Source: a virus. From it: a stretch of 32,342 nt of DNA. Shown piece after piece: positions 1 through 7,098 of this stretch. The position numbers and the translations under genes were made by a program. Below the pieces are notes generated by a model. The model made no database searches, had not been told where the DNA came from, and saw nothing but the letters and a program-made list of their open reading frames with translations. How positions within the stretch are numbered: the first letter of the stretch is position 1; the number at the start of each line of letters is the position of its first letter. Location of the stretch: IMG/VR virus record IMGVR_UViG_3300010233_000125, positions 2,353 to 34,694 of that record. The stretch is one strand, 5' to 3'.

Positions 1-404
1 CAGTGAACCAGTTCCTATCCCCAATCTTTCCACCTTCCTCTGGTACGATGAGGCTGCGAGTGACCCTACTGGGATGTCATGGAAAATTGCCATCGCCTCT
101 GTCCGTATTGGAAAAAATCCTCAAGCGTGGGCTACTACAACCCCCAAAGGTAAGGAGCACTGGACATATAAATTCTTCATTGAGAGGGAAATTCCTCAAG
201 AAGCAGTTGAATTATTGAAGGAAGATGATAGAATTCTAATAGAGAACTTCAAGTGGAGCATTATTGATAACCGTGAAAACCTCGACCCCGCTTACTACGC
301 TTCTGTCATTTCTGCTTTTCCTTCTGGGTGGTTACGTGCTCAAGAGGTTGATGGAGAGTTTGCAGAGGAAGGTGGAAAGATTGGGGATAGGAACTGGTTC
401 ACTG
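1..404. repeat. 42-base perfect inverted repeat at the window edge
   Basis: Bases 1-42 are the exact reverse complement of 363-404. Identity stops at base 43 versus 362 and may continue beyond the left edge. Both arms lie inside the terminase reading frame, where a perfect 42-bp foldback has no obvious function. A foldback chimera formed during amplification or assembly at a contig end is the likeliest cause. A real inversion cannot be excluded. Confidence 0.95.
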
Positions 405-1015
405 ACAAAATTAGAAATTCACCTCCCGAAGTAGTAAATAAAAGAGTTCGCTTCTGGGACTTGGCGGCAACCGAAAAGAAACAAGTTTCTGATGACCCAG
501 ATGAAATGGTTGGAACTCTTCTAAGCAAGAGATTTGACCCTATACTAAAGAAAGACATCTACTGCATAGAGCACCAAGTAGCAGGACAGTGGGCATGGGA
601 GCAGATACTTGAAGCAATTGCAAATACCGCCAGACATGATGGAGTGGACATTCCAGTAGTTTTGGAAGAAGAGCCTGGGTCTGGTGGAAAGAATCAAGTT
701 GCAGCCATCAAATCCTACTTCAAAACCTTTCCTGAATTATCCTACCATAAGGTTGTAGGTCAGAGTGCTAAGAAGGTGGGTGATAGAGTAATGGCGGCGA
801 ATCACTGGTTTGGTGTTGCTGCCGAAGGTCTATTTGAGATGGTCAAGGGAACTTGGAATGAAAAGACTCTCAGCCAGATTGATGGCTTCACCCAAATTGT
901 CCACGATGACCGAGTGACAAGTATTACTGGTGCATTCACTTACGCAACCCCATTCAAGTCTTGGGTACGGACTAAATTCTTGAATATATCTGGTAAGCCA
1001 AAGGACAAAGCATGA
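2..1015 (+). CDS. terL: Terminase large subunit, 5' end missing
   Basis: This is the motor that pumps phage DNA into the prohead and cuts it with a C-terminal nuclease. The frame is open from base 2 to the stop at 1013-1015, so the first ATG inside (base 74) is not the start. Visible are a Walker-B-like FLWYDEAA (bases 35-58), the coupling motif ATTTPKG (bases 133-153), then an RNase-H-like nuclease with acidic residues in RFWDLAA (bases 445-465) and VVLEEEPG (about base 655). The N-terminal half with Walker A is outside the window. The gene overlaps the portal start by four bases (ATGA), as is usual in head operons. The first 42 bases are the exact inverse of 363-404, so the first 14 or so codons may not be genuine. 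Confidence 0.9.
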   Translation, partial: SEPVPIPNLSTFLWYDEAASDPTGMSWKIAIASVRIGKNPQAWATTTPKGKEHWTYKFFIEREIPQEAVELLKEDDRILIENFKWSIIDNRENLDPAYYASVISAFPSGWLRAQEVDGEFAEEGGKIGDRNWFTDKIRNSPPEVVNKRVRFWDLAATEKKQVSDDPDEMVGTLLSKRFDPILKKDIYCIEHQVAGQWAWEQILEAIANTARHDGVDIPVVLEEEPGSGGKNQVAAIKSYFKTFPELSYHKVVGQSAKKVGDRVMAANHWFGVAAEGLFEMVKGTWNEKTLSQIDGFTQIVHDDRVTSITGAFTYATPFKSWVRTKFLNISGKPKDKA

Positions 1016-2760
1016 CCGATGAAATTATAAAGGAAGCCTCGTTATTTAGTCCCCTCCCGACTCGTGAACCAGACCAGAGGAGCACAAATCTATCCTCTGC
1101 CTATTTGACAAGATTTATTCCAGCGTGGCAACGACCTGTGGGCTGGAATACAAATATGTGGAGAGCGTGGGTGATGAATCAACCCGTAGCCATTATTTGT
1201 AGAGAAACGCTGATTGCCAATCTTTTATCACTAGATTGGAAAATCACTCCTCGTGATATGCGCTTCAAGGACGAGCTAGAAGGGACAATTCGCCACTACA
1301 CCAAGCTAATTGAGAAGGGTGGAAATAATCCAGAACTTGAGTTGGATTATTCTACACTGGTGGAGTGGATTGCCGCTGACCTTTTAGATACTCCCTTTGG
1401 TGGTGCAGCAGAAGTCGGCAGGAAGAACGATGCGGAAAACGGTAGAGTTCTTTGGCTAAAGCCTCTGGACGCTGCGACTATGTATCCCACGCTCAATAAG
1501 GATTTTCCTGCCGTACAATACTATAATGGCGTTGACGCAATTCCATTCCCACAACATGCAATCTCACGAACCTACATGACCCCCCGTCCGTATATGGACA
1601 GACAGGGATGGGGGATGGCAGTACCCGAAAAAGTCTACTTTGCTTTGGAGATGCTTTCTCGTGGAGACAAATATTACGCTAACCTACTTCTTGATATACC
1701 CACTGCTGGCTTGCTTGATTTGGGAGATATGGAGCAATCATCGGCAGAACAATGGGTAGAGAGTTTCAAGGTATTTATGGGGGATACAGAACAGGCATTC
1801 CGCATCCCTGTTCTTTATGAACATAATAATCCAGTCCAGTTTATTCCGTTTGGTAAAGTACCAAACGACATCATGTTTGATAACATCACCATGAAGTATG
1901 CAGCCATCGTTGCGTCTGCTTATGGGATGACATTGACTGATATTGGGCTAGGTGGGCAGAGCGGTAATACATTAGCTGGAGCTATTCGTAGTGATGCTAA
2001 ATATCGTAATACTGGATTTGCCAGAGCTAAGACAAAGATACAATATTTCTTTGACCAGATTCTTCCAGATACCCTACAATTCAACTTCATAGACTATGAC
2101 CACGAACTCAACGTTGCGATGGGTAGAGCTAGGTTGGCTTCTGCTACCGCTTTCAACACATTCATCACTATGAAGGCATTCTCTCCACAAGAAATTCGTA
2201 ATCAAGCAATTGCTGATGGTCTATTCTCCATTACCATTCCTGATGAACTTCCTCCAGAAAGCGATTTCCCAGAACCCCCAGTATCAACTACAGGAGCTTT
2301 TGGCAAACCTATAACTCCAGCACCCACAGCAAAAAAGAAAGTGGCTAAATTATCTGGGACGAATAAAGTGGGGAATCCAGTTCCCCCCGCTCAAGGCGGA
2401 GAGGGAGCAATGACAGCTAGGAAATCTTTAGCAGATGGGGAATCTCTAATTGCAGTACAAAAGATGGTAGAAGCCATGCCGATGTTTGCCCAATATCTTC
2501 ATGATGCTGGAGATGACGGGAGGGAAATAGCCCTACTTGAGCTTCCTTATGAAGAGGAAGTATGTATGTATCTCAATGAGGTTGGAAAGATAGTCGGTGA
2601 TGAGCAATTTGTTCAGGAGGTATTCAGCCAAAGTTTACAGATTTTAGATGAAATGCCGTTTGACAACCCATCCGAGATAGTCTATGATAATATGGTAGAA
2701 GTATTGATGAGTCGAATTTCACAATCAGACAACAAGAAAGAGGAAACTAATGGCAACTAA
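1012..2760 (+). CDS. Portal protein
   Basis: This protein probably forms the ring at the capsid vertex through which DNA enters and to which the tail attaches. The 582 residues begin at an ATG that overlaps the terminase stop, and the position directly after terL is the standard one. Supporting features are an aromatic-rich N-terminal half, a region around MFDNITMKYAAIVASAYGM (base about 1876), and NTLAGAIRSDAKYR (base about 1966), which resembles the clip and stem region of HK97/SPP1-type portals. After about residue 420 comes a Pro/Lys/Gly-rich linker (APTAKKK, NPVPPAQGG) and then an acidic helical tail. That tail is longer than in many portals and is probably accessory. The family call rests on context and overall pattern. 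Confidence 0.82.
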   Translation: MTDEIIKEASLFSPLPTREPDQRSTNLSSAYLTRFIPAWQRPVGWNTNMWRAWVMNQPVAIICRETLIANLLSLDWKITPRDMRFKDELEGTIRHYTKLIEKGGNNPELELDYSTLVEWIAADLLDTPFGGAAEVGRKNDAENGRVLWLKPLDAATMYPTLNKDFPAVQYYNGVDAIPFPQHAISRTYMTPRPYMDRQGWGMAVPEKVYFALEMLSRGDKYYANLLLDIPTAGLLDLGDMEQSSAEQWVESFKVFMGDTEQAFRIPVLYEHNNPVQFIPFGKVPNDIMFDNITMKYAAIVASAYGMTLTDIGLGGQSGNTLAGAIRSDAKYRNTGFARAKTKIQYFFDQILPDTLQFNFIDYDHELNVAMGRARLASATAFNTFITMKAFSPQEIRNQAIADGLFSITIPDELPPESDFPEPPVSTTGAFGKPITPAPTAKKKVAKLSGTNKVGNPVPPAQGGEGAMTARKSLADGESLIAVQKMVEAMPMFAQYLHDAGDDGREIALLELPYEEEVCMYLNEVGKIVGDEQFVQEVFSQSLQILDEMPFDNPSEIVYDNMVEVLMSRISQSDNKKEETNGN

Positions 2761-2983
2761 GAAAAAGATTGAGTACGGAATGCAGGCAGCAAAGATTGGG
2801 CCGACTGACTCGGAGTCAACCGTAAGCAAGGCCACATTTTTTGAGCTTTTAGAAAAGAATTATCCGTCCGCCGATGGTTGGGAAGTTTACAACACAGAAT
2901 CAATCGTTGTCCGAACTAGCTACGCTGGACAGGAAACAGAGCTTCCCTTCGTGACTTATCATTTGAAGAAGGTGAATGGTTAG
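2750..2983 (+). CDS. Small hypothetical protein in the head operon
   Basis: A 77-residue soluble protein with a basic start (MATKKK), no cysteines and no membrane segment. The ATG follows a GAGGAA ribosome site and overlaps the end of the portal gene by 11 bases, so it is translated with the head genes. I recognise no family. Codons for residues T-D-S-E-S carry the first copy of the 15-bp palindrome (2805-2819). A role as a small head accessory protein is only suggested by position. Confidence 0.7.
   Translation: MATKKKIEYGMQAAKIGPTDSESTVSKATFFELLEKNYPSADGWEVYNTESIVVRTSYAGQETELPFVTYHLKKVNG
2805..2819. promoter_or_regulatory. Palindrome copy 1, 14/15 match to TTGACTCSGAGTCAA
   Basis: The sequence reads CTGACTCGGAGTCAA: perfect dyad arms with a central G and one mismatch at the outermost left base. 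It lies inside the small gene at 2750-2983, where it encodes D-S-E-S. It is one of six copies in the window. Confidence 0.6.
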
Positions 2984-3314
2984 TCCACTTGAACTTCTCC
3001 TGCTCATTGCAGTTGGTAGAATACTCATCTACCTTTGGAGCCAGTTTCCCTTACCAGAATGGGTGGACAACAGTAAGTTTGGGAAATTGCACCACTGTAC
3101 ACAATGTGCGGGAGTCTGGATTTATTCCTTCCTATTCATTTTATTTGGGGTGGACATTTTAGAGATGTTGGGAGTGAATAGCAAAATCATGGCTGGTGGG
3201 GGAAATATATATAGGGTCATTGGGGGAATTTTAGGGGGAGCAATTATTAGTTTCGTTATGTCATTGCTGGAAGCTGGATGGAAAGAAAGATTTATGACCA
3301 TCACAATTGAGTAG
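2976..3314 (+). CDS. Small membrane protein with a CxxC motif
   Basis: A 112-residue protein with a hydrophobic N-terminal helix (SPLELLLLIAVGRILIYL), a central LHHCTQCAGVW segment, a second hydrophobic stretch just after it (IYSFLFILFGVDIL) and a third near the end (IGGILGGAIISFVMSLL). The pattern of a CxxC followed by G-hydrophobic-W resembles DUF1360-type membrane proteins, but this is recall, not a search. The ATG follows a GAAGG site and overlaps the upstream stop. It sits between the portal and protease genes, a place where an integral membrane protein is unexpected. Its role is unknown. Confidence 0.7.
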   Translation: MVSPLELLLLIAVGRILIYLWSQFPLPEWVDNSKFGKLHHCTQCAGVWIYSFLFILFGVDILEMLGVNSKIMAGGGNIYRVIGGILGGAIISFVMSLLEAGWKERFMTITIE

Positions 3315-3323
3315 GTGGAAATA

Positions 3324-4838
3324 GTGGAAGAAACTTCAAACTTTATAGAAGAAGCAAGTCTTTATATATCTAAGGTTTCAGTAGAGAAGTCTGCTGGAGG
3401 TGAGATGCGTTGGAGGGCAGTAGCCTCTGACACATCTCCAGACTTATATACAGAGTGCATGTCTAATGAGTTGTATGATGATTTTGTTAGGCGTATTGAA
3501 AGTAAATCACCCGTTCCTGAACCTTTCGACAAGGCTTTGGGTGAAGATTGGAATGGAGGTATGCCATACCTCTCTATCTCACATTACAAGAGTGGTAAGG
3601 GAGCTAAACAAGTTCCCGGTATGCCCACTAAGGTTTACCGTGATGGTAAAGACCTAAAAGCTGTAGGTATTTTATACGATAATGATTTTGGTCATGCAGT
3701 ATTCAAATCTTTGTGTGATGACCTTTATACTGAGAAAGCTAAGAAAGATGGTCGGATAAGAATATCCATAGGGTTTTTAGACCTTGAGCATAAGCACATG
3801 GTAGGTAAAGGGAATACTCCCGACTACACATTCACGAGAAAAGGTCTGACAGATAAATGCCCTATGTGCCAAGAAGGAATTGGTAATAAAGTATATACTA
3901 AGGGGCAATTGGTACATCTAGCACTTACACGAGTACCAGTAAACCCCAGAACGGCTATGGAGGTAGCGAAAGCTATGACAATTGAAACCAAGAAACAGGA
4001 TGCAGAGAGCATTATTGGAAAAGAACTCTCTGACACACTTGAAGAAAAATCCATGCTTTCCAACCTGCTTGTAACCAAGTCAGATGAAGTTGTGGAAGAA
4101 AAAGCTAACTTGAAACTTGGATTACCTGGACAAGAACCTGGAATGGGTCTTGCTGTAGGTGGACAAGTTGATACCGAAGAAGCTCTTGAGGGTGGAGTCA
4201 AAGTAGTCGGTGGGGGTGGAGATGGTGACTATGATGAAGATGAACTTGATGCTGATGGGAACAAGAAAGGTGACAGAGCAATCAAGGACATGCGACCCGT
4301 AGCGAAAGCTAAAGTAGCATCTGATAAGCAATCCGAAGAATTGACCTATGATGAGCCTGACGAAGAGAAACGCGAAGAACGCAGAAATCGTCCCGCTGGA
4401 GAGAAGTCACTTCTTCAAAAATCGTTTGATACCATCGAAAGCAAACTCATGGAAATGAAATCTCAAGGTGTGCCTGCCGAGACCGCTCTGCGAGAAATCC
4501 AACCCATGTACAATGCTTTAGGTGAGCAAATCAAGAAATCGTTACAGCCTGAAATGACTCCGAGTCAAATTGAGAATACCCAAATCTCAGAATTGGCTAC
4601 AATGGTCAAATCGTTGGCGGAGACAGTATCTACCCTCCAGCAAACGATGGGTGTGGAAATTGCCACACTCAAGGCACAAACGCTATCTGCGCCAGTACCC
4701 CAGTTAGCTAGAGGAATTCCGATGCCTCGTAGTTTGAGCGGAGCTAATTTACCTGCTCAACAGACACAGGTTCCCCCTCTTGCTGGAGTACCTAACTCAC
4801 TTCGCAGTCTAGCGTATAAAAGCACTTTCGTAAAATAG
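3324..4838 (+). CDS. Prohead protease fused to scaffold-like region
   Basis: The N-terminal 220 or so residues look like an HK97/U35-type head maturation protease: a His in SISHYKSG followed by GMPTKVYRDGKDLKAVG, then a candidate nucleophile Ser in RISIGFLD, then LALTRVPVNPRTA. These proteases cleave scaffold and capsid precursors during assembly. The remaining 280 or so residues are acidic, low-complexity and helical (EEKREERRNRPAGEKS, then a predicted coil ending in ETVSTLQQTM). This fits a fused scaffold, since no separate scaffold gene occurs before the capsid gene. I chose GTG 3324 because AGGTGG sits five bases upstream; GTG 3315, right after the previous stop, is the alternative. A CPMC pair in the protease part is unusual. 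Confidence 0.78.
   Translation: MEETSNFIEEASLYISKVSVEKSAGGEMRWRAVASDTSPDLYTECMSNELYDDFVRRIESKSPVPEPFDKALGEDWNGGMPYLSISHYKSGKGAKQVPGMPTKVYRDGKDLKAVGILYDNDFGHAVFKSLCDDLYTEKAKKDGRIRISIGFLDLEHKHMVGKGNTPDYTFTRKGLTDKCPMCQEGIGNKVYTKGQLVHLALTRVPVNPRTAMEVAKAMTIETKKQDAESIIGKELSDTLEEKSMLSNLLVTKSDEVVEEKANLKLGLPGQEPGMGLAVGGQVDTEEALEGGVKVVGGGGDGDYDEDELDADGNKKGDRAIKDMRPVAKAKVASDKQSEELTYDEPDEEKREERRNRPAGEKSLLQKSFDTIESKLMEMKSQGVPAETALREIQPMYNALGEQIKKSLQPEMTPSQIENTQISELATMVKSLAETVSTLQQTMGVEIATLKAQTLSAPVPQLARGIPMPRSLSGANLPAQQTQVPPLAGVPNSLRSLAYKSTFVK
4554..4568. promoter_or_regulatory. Palindrome copy 2, 14/15 match to TTGACTCSGAGTCAA
   Basis: The sequence reads ATGACTCCGAGTCAA: one mismatch at the first base and a central C. 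It lies in the scaffold-like part of the protease gene and is read in a different frame (M-T-P-S-Q) from the other coding copies, so the protein sequence alone does not explain the conservation. Confidence 0.6.
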
Positions 4839-4896
4839 GTAGATAAATCATACGGTAAAGTCCATTGGGCGGCGTAAAATTTCATGGAGAAACCAA

Positions 4897-6054
4897 ATGA
4901 CTGACCAAGTATTAAATCTAGGCGTTGACGCAGGCGTTGAAAAAGCGTTTGTTTCAAAAGCTACTGACCCCGTTGTAAGTAATGTAGGCACTCCGATTGA
5001 CTTTAGTGCTCAATATCCCCAACCGTTGAATACGGAAGAACTCATCTCGATGTGCGAGGAAATCAGCACATGGCGTGGACTTCCCGAAAAGCGGACATCC
5101 CTCCAGAGTGAGACTTGGCGCGAACTGAATGAACTCGCCTTCACTTCTGGTAGCTCATATATTTCATTTGCTGATGGTGCTTGCCCCGAAGAATACTACC
5201 ACGATGGGGATAACACCACAGTAACAACCAAATGGATTGGTGCTAAGAAATCCCTCACCATTTCCGATATTATGCACTCTGCCGCTGTCGCCGCTGCTGA
5301 TTGGAACGGCATCAATCAGTTAGTTGGTGGCTTCGGTTCAGGTCAAGGGCTTCCTGGTGAATTCGGTCAGGGAACCTTTATGAATCAGATGGTTGGTGAT
5401 TTGAAAGCCAAAGAAATGGTTCTCGCCTCAACTCTTGTTATGAATGGTTGGGACAAGCTCCTGATTTCTGGTAACAAATCCAATAACGCTTTGGAATTCG
5501 ATGGTCTTGAGACTATCATCACCGCTGGAAATGGTGCTCGTTCCTCAACAGTTGAAGCCTCTGGCACATTCACTGCTGCAAACTTTGACCGTTTCTTGAG
5601 CGAAGGCTGCGCTACACCTACTGACCTCTTTGGTCATCCTCAAGCAATTCAGGAACTCATGCAGGCTTATATGCAGTTGACTTGGCAGGGTTCACAGCAA
5701 ATCAAGTACGTTGACAACAACCGCTTGGTTCCTGGTTTCAACTTTGCAAGTGAGGTCAATACTGGCGTAGGCACATTGAAACTTCATGCTGACCGCAACT
5801 TTACTAAGACCGCTGCTGGAACAAATCAGTTCTCCTCAAAAATCTACGCATTGCGGATGAATCATAATGGGATGCCGCTTGCGTATCGCCTCACACAAAT
5901 TCCTCTGTCATTCAAAGATTTAGTTCCTGGTTGTACCAGTATCAGCTTCCAGATAGCTGCCCGTTCAGCATTGGTTGTCAAAGCCCTTTGCTCTCATGGA
6001 GTCTATCAAAGTTTGTTTGGCGGAAGAACCGTGACGACTTGTCCGATTATTTGA
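4897..6054 (+). CDS. Major capsid protein (HK97-fold candidate)
   Basis: A 385-residue protein directly after the protease-scaffold gene and before a strong hairpin, the standard place for the main shell protein. Features fitting an HK97-like fold are an extended N-terminal part, a helix region around TWRELNELAFTSG, a Gly-rich loop (GGFGSGQGLPGEFG), and a later DLFGHPQAIQELMQAYMQ segment like the A-domain spine. Codon choice differs from the neighbours: of 11 arginines, ten use CGN and one uses AGA, while accessory genes use AGA freely. This points to high expression. The start follows ATGGAGAAACCAA, which supplies GGAG. Family assignment is by position, size and composition. Confidence 0.82.
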   Translation: MTDQVLNLGVDAGVEKAFVSKATDPVVSNVGTPIDFSAQYPQPLNTEELISMCEEISTWRGLPEKRTSLQSETWRELNELAFTSGSSYISFADGACPEEYYHDGDNTTVTTKWIGAKKSLTISDIMHSAAVAAADWNGINQLVGGFGSGQGLPGEFGQGTFMNQMVGDLKAKEMVLASTLVMNGWDKLLISGNKSNNALEFDGLETIITAGNGARSSTVEASGTFTAANFDRFLSEGCATPTDLFGHPQAIQELMQAYMQLTWQGSQQIKYVDNNRLVPGFNFASEVNTGVGTLKLHADRNFTKTAAGTNQFSSKIYALRMNHNGMPLAYRLTQIPLSFKDLVPGCTSISFQIAARSALVVKALCSHGVYQSLFGGRTVTTCPII

Positions 6055-6130
6055 GATTTGTAATAGTTGTATTGGGACAGGTAATAACAGTTCGTCTACT
6101 AAAAGTGTAAGAGTTTCATTAGAAATACGG

Positions 6131-6160
6131 ATTGCCTCTGGTATACCAGAGGCAATTTGT
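6131..6160 (+). terminator. Perfect 26-base palindrome after the capsid gene, likely terminator
   Basis: Bases 6131-6156 form a complete inverted repeat: ATTGCCTCTGG paired with CCAGAGGCAAT around TATA. A short T-rich stretch (TTTGTGTT) follows. It lies 77 bases after the capsid stop, so it probably ends or attenuates the capsid transcript and stabilises its 3' end. The U tract is weak. TATACT at 6163-6168 resembles a -10 box, but no convincing -35 is seen. A dimeric-protein operator is an alternative. Confidence 0.65.
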
Positions 6161-6188
6161 GTTATACTATAGATATGGAATAGAAAAT

Positions 6189-6371
6189 ATGACCTACATG
6201 ATAATCTGCTTCCTAGTCCTCCTCTACTCCATCGTATCCCTCCTGTATTATCTGATTAAATGGAATAATGATAAGGTAGCTACTTACACAATTCTTTCAC
6301 TTCTTATGTACATCACAGTTTCCAATTGGATGAAGTCAAGTGAATTTATTCCATTTTTATATTCAAGATGA
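6189..6371 (+). CDS. Small two-helix membrane protein
   Basis: A 60-residue protein with two hydrophobic segments, about residues 2-22 (MIICFLVLLYSIVSLLYYL) and 32-44 (ATYTILSLLMYITV), separated by a charged KWNNDK turn. I chose ATG 6189 because a longer frame opens only from a TTG inside the terminator palindrome. A weak GGA site lies about ten bases upstream. Size and topology would allow a holin-like role, but it is far from the lysin gene and I see no family signature. It is the first gene after the capsid terminator. Confidence 0.55.
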   Translation: MTYMIICFLVLLYSIVSLLYYLIKWNNDKVATYTILSLLMYITVSNWMKSSEFIPFLYSR

Positions 6372-6511
6372 AAAAATATGCCAGAAGGAATAAGCGTAAG
6401 CAGTTGAATATAAAATGGTGGTGGCATGGAATGGCAAAGAGTAATACTAGAAAACATAATAGGAGAATGAAATATGTCAGTAGTCTTACATCCGATAACA
6501 ATTCAGCCTAA
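6368..6511 (+). CDS. Tiny highly basic peptide (candidate)
   Basis: A 47-codon frame starting at an ATG that overlaps the preceding TGA (ATGA), the coupling used throughout this genome. The first 33 residues are very rich in Lys/Arg, with three tryptophans in a row (KKYARRNKRKQ, IKWWWHG, NTRKHNRR), suggesting nucleic-acid or membrane binding. It overlaps the next gene by 38 bases and contains that gene's ribosome site. It has no ribosome site of its own and could be a chance frame. No family is recognised. Confidence 0.35.
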   Translation: MKKYARRNKRKQLNIKWWWHGMAKSNTRKHNRRMKYVSSLTSDNNSA

Positions 6512-6737
6512 TCCAGCAGAGGGAATTACAAGTCAAGTAGTTCTTGATAGGGTTCTAAGTGACTTGGAAAGTCGCGCAGTTGAGGGAGTGAAACGTTATG
6601 GAACTCTCCTCAAAACTCATAATGGTAGAGATGCTCTCCAAGATGCTTTAGATGAGGCATTAGATTTGGTCATGTACCTTACTCAGGCAATCATGGAAAG
6701 AGACTCCGAAAACCTTGACAATTCTGACAAAAAGTGA
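6474..6737 (+). CDS. MazG-like nucleotide pyrophosphohydrolase-type small protein
   Basis: An 87-residue protein with the pattern RYGTLLKTHNGRDALQDALD-EALDLVMYL at residues about 40-70. This resembles short phage proteins annotated as MazG-like, in which an acidic helix (E..LD) binds metal for NTP hydrolysis. The full EExxE...ExxD set of MazG enzymes is not evident, so activity is uncertain. An AGGAG site lies eight bases before the ATG. It could clean up unusual nucleotides or nucleotide sugars, which would suit the sugar cassette downstream, but this is inference. The gene stops directly before the structured non-coding island. Confidence 0.55.
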   Translation: MSVVLHPITIQPNPAEGITSQVVLDRVLSDLESRAVEGVKRYGTLLKTHNGRDALQDALDEALDLVMYLTQAIMERDSENLDNSDKK

Positions 6738-6970
6738 GACAATCCAGCTCGAAATGGGAGTGTGGTAAGAGACCAACCTTGAACGCAATTTGCAGAGCTT
6801 CTCCCAAACTCATATCTCCCCTTCGGGGTGCGTAGGTTGCTCTAGGGTTCATCCAAGACACCTACAGCGTAGTAAGAAGTTGGTCAGTAGATGGTAAGCC
6901 CCTCTGTAAACGTTCAGAGGCAGGAAGCCGCCACGACAAAGAATGAAGCTCTACTGACCAACCTACTAAA
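6738..6970 (+). ncRNA. Structured RNA resembling an IscB omega / HEARO RNA, without an IscB gene
   Basis: No credible gene covers this stretch. It can form a UUCG-capped stem (6819-6828), a 6-bp helix (6832-6837 with 6860-6865), a perfect 13-bp helix (6879-6891 with 6950-6962) enclosing a perfect 6-bp hairpin (6901-6906 with 6915-6920), and a possible pseudoknot-type pairing of 6756-6760 with 6801-6805. The unpaired strings GGTAAGCC, AGGCAGGAAGCCGCCACG and TTCATCCAAGACACC resemble, from memory, the conserved core of HEARO RNAs, the guide-bearing omega RNAs of IscB transposon nucleases. The helices are direct observation; the family is recall and needs a covariance search. No IscB, TnpB or HNH gene is present. 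The ends are approximate. Confidence 0.55.
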
Positions 6971-6995
6971 TAAAAATTGAGGGCGTATCGCGTGG

Positions 6996-7023
6996 GTTCC
7001 TCTGGGTCGGGTACGACAGGAAC
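6996..7023 (+). ncRNA. Bulged hairpin between the structured RNA and the ribozyme
   Basis: GTTCCT (6996-7001) pairs with AGGAAC (7018-7023), and GTCG (7006-7009) pairs with CGAC (7014-7017) around a GGTA loop. This gives ten base pairs with a four-base bulge on the 5' side. It lies six bases before the hammerhead and may be a separate domain of the same transcript. Confidence 0.6.
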
Positions 7024-7029
7024 ATCTGG

Positions 7030-7098
7030 ACAGTCGAAAACGCCTGATGAGCAGAAGCGAAACATAGAAATATGTCGCGTGGAGTCTCCCCCGACTGT
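7030..7098 (+). ncRNA. Hammerhead ribozyme, type I
   Basis: All core positions of a self-cleaving hammerhead are present and in register: CTGATGA (7044-7050), GAAA (7059-7062) and the cleavage triplet GTC (7074-7076), with cleavage expected after C7076. Stem I: ACGC (7040-7043) with GCGT (7077-7080), an internal loop of AAA opposite 11 bases, then ACAGTCG (7030-7036) with CGACTGT (7092-7098). Stem II: GC/GC closed by AGAA, very short. Stem III: CATA/TATG closed by GAAA (7063-7074). The open end is stem I, which defines type I. The stem I internal loop and loop II are placed where natural hammerheads make their stabilising contact. Cleavage would separate the upstream structured RNA from downstream mRNA. 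Confidence 0.93.

Noticed and set aside
3-218. 71-codon frame at the left edge
   Set aside because: It overlaps the terminase in another frame and exists partly because of the inverted repeat.
6841-6865. tRNA T-arm-like GGTTCATCC
   Set aside because: The flanking bases do not make a T stem, and no acceptor, D or anticodon arms are found around it.
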